Origin: Porphyromonas macacae DSM 20710 = JCM 13914
GTDB taxonomy: Bacteria; Bacteroidota; Bacteroidia; Bacteroidales; Porphyromonadaceae
NCBI RefSeq assembly: GCF_000379945.1
Contig: NZ_KB904124.1
Span: forward strand, 124,001 to 188,000
Reading direction: 5' to 3'
DNA: 64,000 bases
Numbering within the stretch: position 1 is the first letter of the stretch; the number at the start of each line of letters is the position of its first letter. Both the position numbers and the translations under genes were made by a program. The notes beneath the pieces are model-generated. The model was given only the letters and a program-made list of their open reading frames with translations. It did not search any database and was not told the origin of the DNA. Shown here piece by piece: positions 1 through 8,135 of this stretch.

Positions 1-513
1 GCCATCGGACCAATAGGCTTTATAGCCGTTGTAGATTTTGGGGTTGTGCGAAGCTGTAATCATCACACCACTCTGACAGCCTAAAGCACGAATGGCAAAA
101 GAGATCTCCGGTGTGGGGCGCAACTTGTCGAAAATATAAACCTTGATGCCGTTAGCTGCAAAGATGTGAGCCACGATGTCGGCAAAATGGGGGCTGTTGT
201 TCCGGCAGTCATAGCCGATAACCACTTTAATCTGATCCAAGTCAGCAAACTCCCGCTTCAAATAGTTGGAAAGGCCTTGTGTGGCAGCACCCACGGTATA
301 GCGATTCATGCGGTTCGAGCCTGCACCCATAATGCCGCGCAGACCACCCGTGCCGAACTCCAAATCCTTATAGAAAGAATCTATTAACTCCATGGGATCC
401 GCACTGTCCAGCATCGCCTGTACTGCGTTGCGGGTTTCTTCATCATACTGGGGGCTTAGCCATTCCATGGCCTTGGCGCGTACCTGCGTCATCAATTCTT
501 CTTTTTCGTTCAT
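1..513 (-). CDS. Phospho-sugar mutase (phosphoglucomutase/phosphomannomutase family), partial
   Basis: N-terminal 171 residues of an alpha-D-phosphohexomutase; the rest lies beyond the left edge. Enzymes of this family interconvert hexose-1-phosphate and hexose-6-phosphate in the cytoplasm, using a phosphoserine. Visible landmarks are the early GTGGLRG substrate-loop motif (about residues 54-60) and the catalytic-serine motif TASHNP (about residues 158-163), followed by a conserved lysine/tyrosine stretch. The layout fits the roughly 580-residue type common in Bacteroidales rather than the shorter 460-residue ManB type. The start is the ATG at 511-513; no Shine-Dalgarno sequence is visible, which is usual in this phylum. 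The true sugar preference cannot be told from the fragment. Confidence 0.93.
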   Translation of the reverse strand, partial: MNEKEELMTQVRAKAMEWLSPQYDEETRNAVQAMLDSADPMELIDSFYKDLEFGTGGLRGIMGAGSNRMNRYTVGAATQGLSNYLKREFADLDQIKVVIGYDCRNNSPHFADIVAHIFAANGIKVYIFDKLRPTPEISFAIRALGCQSGVMITASHNPKIYNGYKAYWSDG

Positions 514-647
514 TATTGCAATAAATTAAGTGTTGTTTCCAAAAAAGACAGTTCAATTGTTCGTGTTACATGCGGATAACTTCCAAACGGCAAACAATAT
601 CCACACAAAGATAGCCTGTTTGATGCATTCATAAAGCCGGGATAAGG

Positions 648-1001
648 CTAAAGGGGGTAAACCTTCTGTATATCCAAAGAAACGAGACGGTCTCCTTCAA
701 AGTCAAGGAAATACTCATCCGCTATTTTCTCCTGATTTTCATGGAGCACGTAGACCCATTTTTCCATTTTACGCCCATCATTCAATTCGATAAAACTGCG
801 CCGTTTGGGGATGCCCAGGCAGTTTTTGACCTCCTGCCGGCTCATTCCGATTTCCAGAGAACCCAAAGCTGATTTGATCTTCCTGCCGGAAACAACCCGA
901 TAACCATTGCCGTTTTCAAAAATAACTTGATCACACGAAGGCAGCAGACCTGCGGCTATCAACAAAAAGAGAGCTGATAATATTTTACCCATTCTTTTCA
1001 T
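648..1001 (-). CDS. Small lipoprotein, BamE/SmpA-like fold candidate
   Basis: 117 residues beginning with a lipoprotein signal: basic start, hydrophobic stretch and lipobox LLPSC with the modified cysteine at residue 23. The mature part contains an LEIGMSRQEVKNCLG segment (about residues 49-63). This resembles the helix-turn start of BamE/SmpA-type domains, where 'G.t..eV...lG.P' is typical. It is followed by strand-rich sequence, so it is probably anchored in the inner or outer membrane from the periplasmic side. It stands alone between the mutase and a repeat-containing gap. The fold assignment is inference from this short motif; the exact role is unknown. Confidence 0.75.
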   Translation of the reverse strand: MKRMGKILSALFLLIAAGLLPSCDQVIFENGNGYRVVSGRKIKSALGSLEIGMSRQEVKNCLGIPKRRSFIELNDGRKMEKWVYVLHENQEKIADEYFLDFEGDRLVSLDIQKVYPL

Positions 1002-1133
1002 ACGATATAAGTTTTATTGTATAAATGTAAACATATTAACCCTCTTGTCCAAAAGCAAAAAAGTCCGATACCGATGCCGGGTCCGGTATCGAGTGCAACA
1101 CCGTTGTAAATTTAGAGCAAAACGCAAAAATTG

Positions 1134-1150
1134 TGACGTGTACTGAAAAA
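1134..1150 (+). repeat. Short motif TGACGTGTACTGAAAAA at left end of repeat copy R1
   Basis: The same motif, with at most one change in the core, occurs at 61347-61364 directly before repeat copy R4 and on the minus strand at 6881-6897. A shorter form (GTGTGTACTGAAA) lies about 85 bp before copy R3. It may mark a transposition junction or the remnant end of a mobile element. This is seen in the sequence; the meaning is inference. Confidence 0.5.
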
Positions 1151-1241
1151 TTCTCTGCCTGATGGTTGAAAATTCTTCAGGCAAAGAAAAAAAATCCAAG
1201 TTAACTTCGTTGAAAATCCATTGCGCTAAGAATTTTCAACC
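1147..1241 (+). repeat. Palindromic intergenic repeat, copy R1
   Basis: Copy of a dispersed element also found at 20125-20187, 35118-35227 and 61367-61456. It starts with the left arm AAATTCTCTGCCTGATGG and runs through GCCTGA...TCAGGC and GTTGAAAAT...ATTTTCAAC inverted repeats. Its right arm is cut after 11 of the 27 bases seen in copy R3. It lies between two minus-strand genes and encodes no credible protein. The remaining 1002-1146 and 1242-1374 show nothing I recognise. Confidence 0.85.
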
Positions 1242-1374
1242 CACAGATAGCGGTTTTATCCACACCTCGACAAAATTTCCCAACGACCTCAAGAATGGGA
1301 CGAAGCCATCGATTATCAATCAATAAAAAGATTCAAAGGAATGGGGCTTTTTCGTTTCTTTACAATTCACAAAA

Positions 1375-1409
1375 CAAGCAAGGCATCCCTCTGCGGGAAG
1401 CCTTGCTTG
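1375..1409 (-). terminator. Intrinsic terminator after the 1460-1855 gene
   Basis: Ten-base perfect stem CAAGCAAGGC / GCCTTGCTTG with a 15-base loop. On the minus strand it is followed by TTTTGTGAA. Placed about 50 bp past the stop of the gene at 1460-1855. Confidence 0.7.
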
Positions 1410-1459
1410 CTTCAAAATCAACAGGACGAATGCCTGTGAAAAGGATTCTCTAAGGAATA

Positions 1460-1855
1460 CTACTCATGAGACGGCACAAAGCGGCCAATCACTTCCAAAT
1501 CTTCTTCCAGCAAAAAGGTAAAGAACGGATTGTGAGAGAAAACAGCACCCTGATAATACCATGCATCAAACACATATCGACTGCTGGACGGCTGTGCCTC
1601 GAGCGTTACCAAAGCCCCTACGGGATATTCGCCGCCGCCATACAGCAAACCCGCTCCTTCGGGTTCGCAAATCGTTTTCAGATGAAAACTGTTTCGCGTG
1701 CTCTCCAAATGAAAACTCATCGGGTTGGCTACATCGTGATAAATGTCCGGCTTTTTCTTATCTATCATATAAACGTTGTATTTGAAATGTTTGTCGGTTT
1801 TGCAAACCTCATACACAAGAGGGGTTGCAGTTTTATAAACATCTCTCCGCAACAA
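1460..1855 (-). CDS. Hypothetical protein with an InlB B-repeat-like module
   Basis: Up to 131 residues. The C-terminal half has the pattern GxGxxxGGGEYPVGALVTLEA followed by an aromatic 'F.W' segment and a closing F..GRF. This resembles the divergent InlB B-repeat / Listeria-Bacteroides repeat modules usually strung along large surface proteins. Here one module stands alone, without a visible signal peptide. The only in-frame ATG is at 1768 (102 residues); the longer frame opens with TTG, and the frame stays open to 1882. It may therefore be the 3' remnant of a larger surface-protein gene rather than an intact gene. Function unknown. Confidence 0.5.
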   Translation of the reverse strand: MLRRDVYKTATPLVYEVCKTDKHFKYNVYMIDKKKPDIYHDVANPMSFHLESTRNSFHLKTICEPEGAGLLYGGGEYPVGALVTLEAQPSSSRYVFDAWYYQGAVFSHNPFFTFLLEEDLEVIGRFVPSHE

Positions 1856-1929
1856 TTGTTTAAGCCGTGGTGAAGACCTTTACGGAATAAAACGCAGTGA
1901 CCGCCTTCATCTTCTCCACTGCAAAGCGT

Positions 1930-2370
1930 CTAACGGTCGAGTTCGATAAGTTTGAAATTCTTATCGAACGTCAATTCTATTTGATTGGACAGCTCGACCT
2001 CATAACGACCGCGTCTCTTCTTCTCTATCTTCGTTACTTTCTGACCGGAATAGTTTGCGGAAACCTGTGCCATTATTCGAGCAGGAATAAGCTCCGTTGG
2101 CACAGCAGTGTATTCACAATCGATATCCATCCAGTCGCCGGACTTGTCGAACTCGATTTTATCGCCGTTGGAAAAAACCACTTCGTAAGATTTACTTAAC
2201 CAGTCGCGATCCATCTTCACAAAACTGACCGTTTGGTTGGGAAAATGTTTCTTGATCATCGTTTGTGCCTTCACCGGCAATTCGGATAGAGAAATCACCT
2301 TATCGTTGGTGGCATAAAGAGCTGCCGAAGCGAAAAAGACACTTATCAGAAAAATAATAATTCGTTTCAT
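1930..2370 (-). CDS. Secreted PepSY-like domain protein
   Basis: 146 residues with a clear signal peptide (MKRIIIFLISVFFASAALYA) and a mature part of about 125 residues. Two similar segments can be seen: one begins 'LPVKAQTMIKKHFPNQTVSF', the other 'IPARIMAQVSANYSGQKV'. Each is followed by a YEV-type strand and 'I.f.' strand ends, the hallmark of the two-repeat PepSY-like (BLIP-fold) proteins common in Bacteroides. It probably sits in the periplasm. Members have been linked to binding or inhibition roles, but no partner is indicated here and no protease gene is directly adjacent on the same strand. Confidence 0.8.
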   Translation of the reverse strand: MKRIIIFLISVFFASAALYATNDKVISLSELPVKAQTMIKKHFPNQTVSFVKMDRDWLSKSYEVVFSNGDKIEFDKSGDWMDIDCEYTAVPTELIPARIMAQVSANYSGQKVTKIEKKRRGRYEVELSNQIELTFDKNFKLIELDR

Positions 2371-2594
2371 TGTTCAAATAATTTTAAGTTTTACCCCTTA
2401 AATATAGAATCACATTCTGTAAAAATTCTGTAATACCGATAAATAAACTTGCAGATAACGAATCAGAAAAAAACACCATCGTGATAAAGATACGATGAAG
2501 AGTAAGAAGAACAAAGAGAAAAATAGAACGATGACCGTTTCCGGATTTTTAATCATAACAAATAACTATCTTGCAGCAAAATAACCATAACACC

Positions 2595-3806
2595 ATGAAA
2601 CGAACGGTCATATACGGTTTTATCATCTTTTTACTTGTACTGTTTCCAAGCAAAGGGCAAACAAAAACGACATACAAAGATTACGGCGATGCGGTGAACT
2701 GCGTAGACTTTGAAGCTGCATACGGTATGGCTAAGGACTCTACCGAACGGTCTTTGGTTGAAGCTTTTGAAGCGCTCTACTCGGGAAATCCCCAGAAAGC
2801 GGAAAAACTGCTTCTCAAAAATCCTTACGGAGAAAAATATAAACAATTACTCTGCGAGTACTATGACCGCAGGGGAATGTGGGAAGATGCAAACAGAACC
2901 AGGAGTTTATCTTTCCGACCAACGGACTATTATATACAATTAAAAGAAAAAGCCCCGAGAGTTTTCACTATACAAAAAAGCGATACGATACCTATTATAA
3001 AATTGAACTATGCAAAAACACCGTTTATTGAAGTGCAAATCAACGGAAAAAAGAAAAAGATGATGATAGATACCGGATGCTCGATGTCTGTTCTTTCTGC
3101 AAAAACAGCCAAAGAATGCGATATAGAAATACTGGATAAAAAGTGTTTGAACCTGGTAGATGCAAATGAAAAAGGAAGAGAGACCGGTATCGGCATTGTC
3201 GAAAATATAAAAATAGGCGAATTGACCATCAATAAAGCTCCGATAATAATACAAAACAAAATAGGAGTTTCATTCATGGGAATGAAAGTTGCAAAAATGG
3301 ACGGTATAATCGGTTGGGATATTATCTCCAAGATCAGGATAACAATCGATTGGCCGGATAAGCAGGTAATTATAGAGCCGACGAAAGAGCGAACAGCTCT
3401 TGAATCTGAAAATCTGTTTTGGATAAAAGCTCCTCATGTGCTGATGCAAACGGCTTCAGGAGAACCGATTCGACTACTTCTGGACACAGGGGCTAACAAA
3501 ACAACTTTTTCAGCTCATGCCGGACCGAAAATGCAGCAATGGATGAAAGGAAAAGGACAAATGATCAGTTTCGGTATCCATTCCATAAACAGAGAAAAAA
3601 TAATCAAGCTAAAGAATGTTATATTACAGCACAATAATCAAAAGATCAATCTGCCTGAATCAAGTATCGACGGCACAAAAAACATGGATGGCTTCATTCT
3701 ATTGGACGGTCTTCTCGGAAACGACATTCTCAGCAAAGGTAAAATAACAATAGACAGTCAAGCCGGATTTTTCCATATCGCCCCGGCGGATCACCCAACT
3801 GAATAA
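2595..3806 (+). CDS. Two-lobed retropepsin-like aspartic protease, exported
   Basis: 403 residues from the ATG at 2595; an in-frame TTG at 2571 gives eight more and looks less likely. A signal peptide (MKRTVIYGFIIFLLVLFPSKG) is followed by a short helical region. Two retropepsin-like domains follow, each with its own active-site triad: MMIDTGCS (Asp about 159) and LLLDTGAN (Asp about 297). Each lobe also has the later hydrophobic-glycine motif (DGIIGWDII and DGLLGNDIL). Pairing of two DTG halves in one chain would allow an intramolecular pepsin-like active site. It is probably periplasmic. Substrate unknown; the gene stands alone on the plus strand. Confidence 0.85.
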   Translation: MKRTVIYGFIIFLLVLFPSKGQTKTTYKDYGDAVNCVDFEAAYGMAKDSTERSLVEAFEALYSGNPQKAEKLLLKNPYGEKYKQLLCEYYDRRGMWEDANRTRSLSFRPTDYYIQLKEKAPRVFTIQKSDTIPIIKLNYAKTPFIEVQINGKKKKMMIDTGCSMSVLSAKTAKECDIEILDKKCLNLVDANEKGRETGIGIVENIKIGELTINKAPIIIQNKIGVSFMGMKVAKMDGIIGWDIISKIRITIDWPDKQVIIEPTKERTALESENLFWIKAPHVLMQTASGEPIRLLLDTGANKTTFSAHAGPKMQQWMKGKGQMISFGIHSINREKIIKLKNVILQHNNQKINLPESSIDGTKNMDGFILLDGLLGNDILSKGKITIDSQAGFFHIAPADHPTE

Positions 3807-4122
3807 ACAGCTCTTCCATCGATCAAATTTGACGGAAATCACTATTGAGATGAATGAGTCAAGATTCAATCTGACAGATATAAATAAGAAGAATAATTTA
3901 TAACAGAAATCCAAGGTTAAGGGAAAAGCTCGCAGACAAACGGGATCTGCGAACGGATTTAACAGAACCATGCCGAATGAGTCTTGACCATTACACTTTT
4001 TTAAGACATTACCTGCTCTCACAGCTGGATAATACAGACTACCCACGATTATCACTTACATCGAACTGATATTTTTTATTAAATGACGCCTACTCTATTT
4101 GGGCTTTTCGGCAACGGCCTAT
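3807..4122. other. 316-bp gap between convergent genes
   Basis: Lies between the aspartic protease and the large barrel gene, which converge. I see no open frame with support, no tRNA and no strong hairpin followed by a T run. Confidence 0.5.
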
Positions 4123-6621
4123 TTAGTCGTTTTTGAAACGGCTTAGATTACTATCTGTGGAATGATCCTTAAGTTTTCGTAGTCTTTTATTACCAAAAGA
4201 ATAAGTGTACTGTACCTGTATCATGGTCTGATTTAGCAAATTATCTTGCATATAATGATATAGAGAATTGTCGAAATATCCATCAGGCTTGTAGTTGAGG
4301 ATATTAGATAAATAGATATTAAACGATGAACCATTTAGGAATGTTTTTGCTAACGACAGAGACAAGAGATGCTTGGCATAGCCAATTTTCGTTAAGCCCC
4401 TCGATGGAGAAGAGTAGCTATAATTGAGACGACCTACGATACGTCGTTTTGCAGAAAGTGTAATCACATTGCGCAATTGCACGCCCCATCTTGATTCGGA
4501 GTAACCAACATCCACCGTCTCAATCTTACCTTTGGACTCTGAATAGTTATACTCCGCAGAAGCTGCAAGCCGCCAAAATCCTTTGAAGAACGTTCGATTC
4601 ACCGAAGCATAACACGAAAAACTATTGTCATATCCATAGTTGGATATACCATTCTCTATAACATTGTTTTCCAAAGGCAGGGAGTAAGATCCGTATGTAT
4701 CGGTATCGTGATTGTAGAGGACTCCAAAAACGTAATTACCCTTCAAAGTGTATGTGAATTCAAAACTGCTCGAAATCGATGGCCGCAGATATATATTTCC
4801 TTTGGTATATGACAGCTCGGACTGCCAGACTTTGAATGGATTTAAGTAATTGAAGAAGGGGCGTGTAAGCGACTTGCCATAATCGAGCGCTATATTGTGA
4901 ATGCCATCTGCCAAGTCAAATTCAAGACCAATCTGAGGAAAGAGATTTGTGTATGAGTTACGATACCTCTCGCCTGTTGTTTTCTGATTACCCTCAATAT
5001 CCGTATGTTCAAGCCTTAGTCCTACTATGGTATTGAATACATCACTCCATTGTCTTGAGTATTTAATAAAGCCCGCATTGATCGTCTCGTTATAAACGAA
5101 GTGATTTGAAACATCAGCCTCAAGGATATACTTACCGCCTCCCACTCCTTTCAAATAAGCATAATTGTTCGATAAATAAGAATGGTTGATTTCATATCCG
5201 GCTTCGACTCTGTTATTTTTATTCAGCAAGTACTTATATTTTGCTTGTCCGTTCAAGCCATAATTATCCGTAGCGATGTTTTGCTTATACAAATTCAACA
5301 TTGTAGCATTGCGACGATTGCCCTGCATATTTGTTGTTTTCTTGAAGCTCGAAAAGCTTGTACTGACTTCTAAATTGCTCCCCAAATTATCTGTCTTTAG
5401 ATTGTAGAATACTTTGGTGCTATAAACAGGGCGTTGCAAAGGAGTTCTTCTTGTTTCCCGAGTCGTCGTAAGTGAGTTGTTTGCTGCATTGTTAAAATAA
5501 AGATTGTTCCATATCGTTTCATCCTTGCTTTGTCGTAATCCCAACGAAGCACTTGCTCCGATCAGGCTATTGGCCGTCAAGTCATAAGAGAAGTTTAGAA
5601 TAGAATTAAGACTACTAAATTTTGAGTCATTTGTATATTCACTTCTGCTGCTTCTTTGTTCGTTTTTGAAGAAATATTCGGTACGTTGCTTAGCAAGTTG
5701 ATTCCCTTGATACAGAGCAATACTCAAACCCATTTGCAGTTTGTCCTTTGCATAATTGATATTAGTCGACAATCTGGGAGAAATTCTCTCTGCCACGTAA
5801 TCGATTTCCGCACCGACACTTCCCTTAAATCCATCGTCTTGACGCTTTAGAATAATGTTCACTATGCCATTGCGCATAGTGGCTGAGTGAGTAACTCCGG
5901 ATCTGGGGTTGATTTCTATCCGTTCCAATCTATCCGGAGGCAGAGAGCGCAGGTAGTCCATTATCATATCTTTGCTCATAGCCGTCTTTCTACCATTGAT
6001 ATAGATAGTGCTTTCTCCTCGTCCGATAATTGAGACAGAATTACTCTCAACTTTCAGCATCGGAGTTATCTTAAGCAGGCTATAACAATCATTGAAACTC
6101 TTGTCAGCCATACTTGGGGAATAAATAAACTTCCCACCCTTGCGTTTAAAAGTTGGTCTTGCCGCTACAATCGTAACCCCCTCAAGGCTAACCACATTGT
6201 CATCCAAAATCACTGCCCTGTTCAGGCTATCTGCTTTGACGTATCGTTTAATGTAGCCTATACAAGACAGTTCTACAAATAATTTTTCCCTTTTGTGCTT
6301 CTTATCGATGGTAAAGAAAAACATTCCTTCCTGATTCGTGGCCGTATTATCGACGAATGTACTATCAGGTAATTCATACAATGTGATGAAAGCATTGGGG
6401 ATAGGTTCACCTTCACGATCGACTACAAACCCCTGCACTCTATCTTGCGCAAACACCGTGACAGGAAAAGTCAGTGTAATAACAGCAATGAGCATTGGTA
6501 TTATTATACTGTATCGTTTCTTATGGAAAAAGTATTGTTCTTCGATTTGAGAGATTTTCAACAAATGAGTTCTTTTCACGGCTGTATCTACTATATTTTG
6601 AATAAAAGCATTTGGATTCAT
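4123..6621 (-). CDS. TonB-dependent receptor-like outer membrane barrel with CarboxypepD_reg-like domain
   Basis: 832 residues. After a hydrophobic export segment (PMLIAVITLTFPVTVFAQ, about residues 42-59) comes a carboxypeptidase-regulatory-like beta-sandwich (VQGFVVDREGEPIPNAFITL). A plug-like region follows (about residues 140-260, with IYINGRKTAM and LPPDRLERIEI). The rest is a long beta-strand-rich barrel of the 'outer membrane protein beta-barrel family' type. The signal segment sits unusually far from the first ATG, so a later start is possible. No SusD partner is next to it, so this is probably not a SusCD pair. Ligand unknown. A promoter-like sequence and a run of 11 G lie just upstream. 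Confidence 0.88.
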   Translation of the reverse strand: MNPNAFIQNIVDTAVKRTHLLKISQIEEQYFFHKKRYSIIIPMLIAVITLTFPVTVFAQDRVQGFVVDREGEPIPNAFITLYELPDSTFVDNTATNQEGMFFFTIDKKHKREKLFVELSCIGYIKRYVKADSLNRAVILDDNVVSLEGVTIVAARPTFKRKGGKFIYSPSMADKSFNDCYSLLKITPMLKVESNSVSIIGRGESTIYINGRKTAMSKDMIMDYLRSLPPDRLERIEINPRSGVTHSATMRNGIVNIILKRQDDGFKGSVGAEIDYVAERISPRLSTNINYAKDKLQMGLSIALYQGNQLAKQRTEYFFKNEQRSSRSEYTNDSKFSSLNSILNFSYDLTANSLIGASASLGLRQSKDETIWNNLYFNNAANNSLTTTRETRRTPLQRPVYSTKVFYNLKTDNLGSNLEVSTSFSSFKKTTNMQGNRRNATMLNLYKQNIATDNYGLNGQAKYKYLLNKNNRVEAGYEINHSYLSNNYAYLKGVGGGKYILEADVSNHFVYNETINAGFIKYSRQWSDVFNTIVGLRLEHTDIEGNQKTTGERYRNSYTNLFPQIGLEFDLADGIHNIALDYGKSLTRPFFNYLNPFKVWQSELSYTKGNIYLRPSISSSFEFTYTLKGNYVFGVLYNHDTDTYGSYSLPLENNVIENGISNYGYDNSFSCYASVNRTFFKGFWRLAASAEYNYSESKGKIETVDVGYSESRWGVQLRNVITLSAKRRIVGRLNYSYSSPSRGLTKIGYAKHLLSLSLAKTFLNGSSFNIYLSNILNYKPDGYFDNSLYHYMQDNLLNQTMIQVQYTYSFGNKRLRKLKDHSTDSNLSRFKND

Positions 6622-6636
6622 AGACTGTTACGTGTT

Positions 6637-6668
6637 CAACATTATGAAATATGATTAACATATCCAAA
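6637..6668 (-). promoter_or_regulatory. Bacteroidota-type promoter for the barrel gene
   Basis: On the minus strand TTTG (6665-6668) is followed after exactly 20 bases by TAATGTTG (6637-6644), one mismatch from the TAnnTTTG -7 consensus. It lies 16-47 bp before the ATG at 6621. No direct evidence of use. Confidence 0.55.
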
Positions 6669-6691
6669 TCTTTTTATGTTTTGTTACTTTT

Positions 6692-6702
6692 CCCCCCCCC
6701 CC
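6692..6702 (-). repeat. 11-base homopolymeric G tract (C on + strand) upstream of the barrel gene
   Basis: An uninterrupted run of 11 G on the coding strand of the outer membrane protein gene. It sits about 24-34 bp upstream of the putative -33 element and 71-81 bp before the start codon. Tracts of this length are prone to slipped-strand mispairing, so it is a candidate expression switch. Confidence 0.85.
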
Positions 6703-6871
6703 TTATTTCGGTGGGTCCCAAACCGATAGGATTCCTTAATATGGGCTGTTTAGGCGAATCCACAGGCCTGTTTTCATTGAGTCTATCCCGATATGAAACG
6801 AGCTCAAGCGCATAAGACGGTGAAAGGATGGGATCGAAATGTCTGTTAGATAGAACACACTCGGTACCGTC

Positions 6872-6897
6872 GTGTCAACTTTTTTAGTACACGTCAG
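6872..6897. repeat. Inverted-repeat motif CGTGT(CA)ACT...AGTACACG
   Basis: Near-palindrome around a T6 tract. Its minus-strand reading TGACGTGTACTAAAAAA matches the flank of repeat copies R1 and R4. The surrounding 6703-6966 has no supported gene and may be an insertion-sequence relic, although no transposase fragment could be recognised. Confidence 0.5.
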
Positions 6898-6966
6898 GTT
6901 TCTCGCATTTGTAAATCACTGAAATCAGAACAATTTGAAAGAGCGCGTCTCATATTGAATAAAACA

Positions 6967-6995
6967 AGGGTCAACCCGGAAAAAGAGTTAACCCT
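6967..6995 (-). terminator. Terminator-like hairpin downstream of fcl
   Basis: Inverted repeat AGGGTtAAC / GTTgACCCT with a GC-containing loop, 50 bp past the fcl stop. On the minus strand it is followed by TGTTTTATT. Confidence 0.6.
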
Positions 6996-7045
6996 GTTTA
7001 TTGTTTGTAAAGGAAATATACCTTTTTGAAGAAAAGTCAAATGCA

Positions 7046-8131
7046 CTAACGGCTGTTGTTCTGATCAGTCATATACCATTCGTACAATCGCTGAACACCC
7101 TCTTCTATCTCTATCCGGTGATGCCAGCCGAGGCTGTGCAGTTTGCCGACATCGGTGCACTTGCGCATTGTACCGTCAGGCTTGGAAGAATCGAACTGAA
7201 TTTCTCCTTTATAGCCGACTGTTCGGGCAATAAGCTGTGCAAGAGCAGCAATGCTGATCTCTTTTCCGGTACCGATGTTTATGTGAGTGTTCCGTATCTC
7301 TCCGCCGGCCGGAGTAAAATCTTTGAATGAATGGTTTTGCATCAGAAAAACACATGCCTCCGCCATGTCTTCGCTCCAAAGAAACTCCCTCAATGGTGTT
7401 CCCGTACCCCATAAAGTCAGAGACCGGCCTGTGATGCCGTAATCCTCCAGCTTTTTGATAATTTGCGGCATGGAAGAACGCCCGGTGGTATCCCCCACGG
7501 GACGAGCATCGAGATCTTTACGCAGAGCCGTTTCGTCTTTTTCGGCCAAACAGCGGGACAGATGTATCTTCCGGATCATAGCCGGCAATACGTGGCTTTT
7601 CTCCAGATCGAAGTTATCATGCGGGCCATAGAGATTCGTTGGCATTACGGCTATATAGTCGGTGCCGTATTGGAGGTTGAAGCTTTCGCACATTTTAAGC
7701 CCTGCAATCTTTGCTATGGCATAGGGTTCATTGGTATATTCGAGAGGAGAGGTAAGAAGGGACTCTTCACTCATCGGCTGAGGGGCATTGCGCGGATAAA
7801 TACAGGTGCTCCCCAAAAAGAGAAGTTTTTTTACGCCATGTTCATAGCTTTGCCCGATAACATTTTGCTGTATGCCGAGGTTGCGGTAAATAAAATCCGC
7901 TCGCAATCTGCTGTTGGCCATGATGCCGCCGACGAAAGCCGCTGCCAGAAAAACGTATTCGGGGCGTTCGCTGTCGAAGAACTGTTTTACTGCTGTGGCG
8001 TCCAGCAGATCCAGCTCTTTATGCGTACGTCCCACAAGGTTCGTGTAGCCTTGTGCCTGCAGGGTACGCCACAGTGCCGAACCCACCAGTCCGCGATGTC
8101 CGGCTACGTAGATTTTGCTATCCTTGTTCAT
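7046..8131 (-). CDS. fcl: GDP-L-fucose synthase
   Basis: 361 residues of the extended short-chain dehydrogenase type. It epimerises and reduces GDP-4-keto-6-deoxy-mannose to GDP-L-fucose using NADPH in the cytoplasm. Visible are the Rossmann motif GHRGLVGSAL (residues 11-20), the GSTCIYP segment (107-113) and the catalytic pair Tyr137/Lys141 in EPYAIAKIAG. A hydrophilic insertion around residues 190-235 is longer than in the E. coli enzyme and is usual in Bacteroidales homologues. The gene begins 4 bp after gmd, which makes its substrate, so the two are almost certainly co-transcribed. The product feeds fucosylation of surface glycans. Confidence 0.96.
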   Translation of the reverse strand: MNKDSKIYVAGHRGLVGSALWRTLQAQGYTNLVGRTHKELDLLDATAVKQFFDSERPEYVFLAAAFVGGIMANSRLRADFIYRNLGIQQNVIGQSYEHGVKKLLFLGSTCIYPRNAPQPMSEESLLTSPLEYTNEPYAIAKIAGLKMCESFNLQYGTDYIAVMPTNLYGPHDNFDLEKSHVLPAMIRKIHLSRCLAEKDETALRKDLDARPVGDTTGRSSMPQIIKKLEDYGITGRSLTLWGTGTPLREFLWSEDMAEACVFLMQNHSFKDFTPAGGEIRNTHINIGTGKEISIAALAQLIARTVGYKGEIQFDSSKPDGTMRKCTDVGKLHSLGWHHRIEIEEGVQRLYEWYMTDQNNSR

Positions 8132-8135
8132 GATT

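Noticed and set aside
1014-1199. Minus-strand frame beginning MDFFSLPEEFSTI
   Set aside because: It only translates repeat copy R1. The same peptide start appears in R2 and R4 contexts, with different continuations and no conserved downstream sequence.
1466-1873. Plus-strand frame opposite the InlB-like gene
   Set aside because: Composition and context do not support coding; the minus strand has the recognisable module and a terminator.
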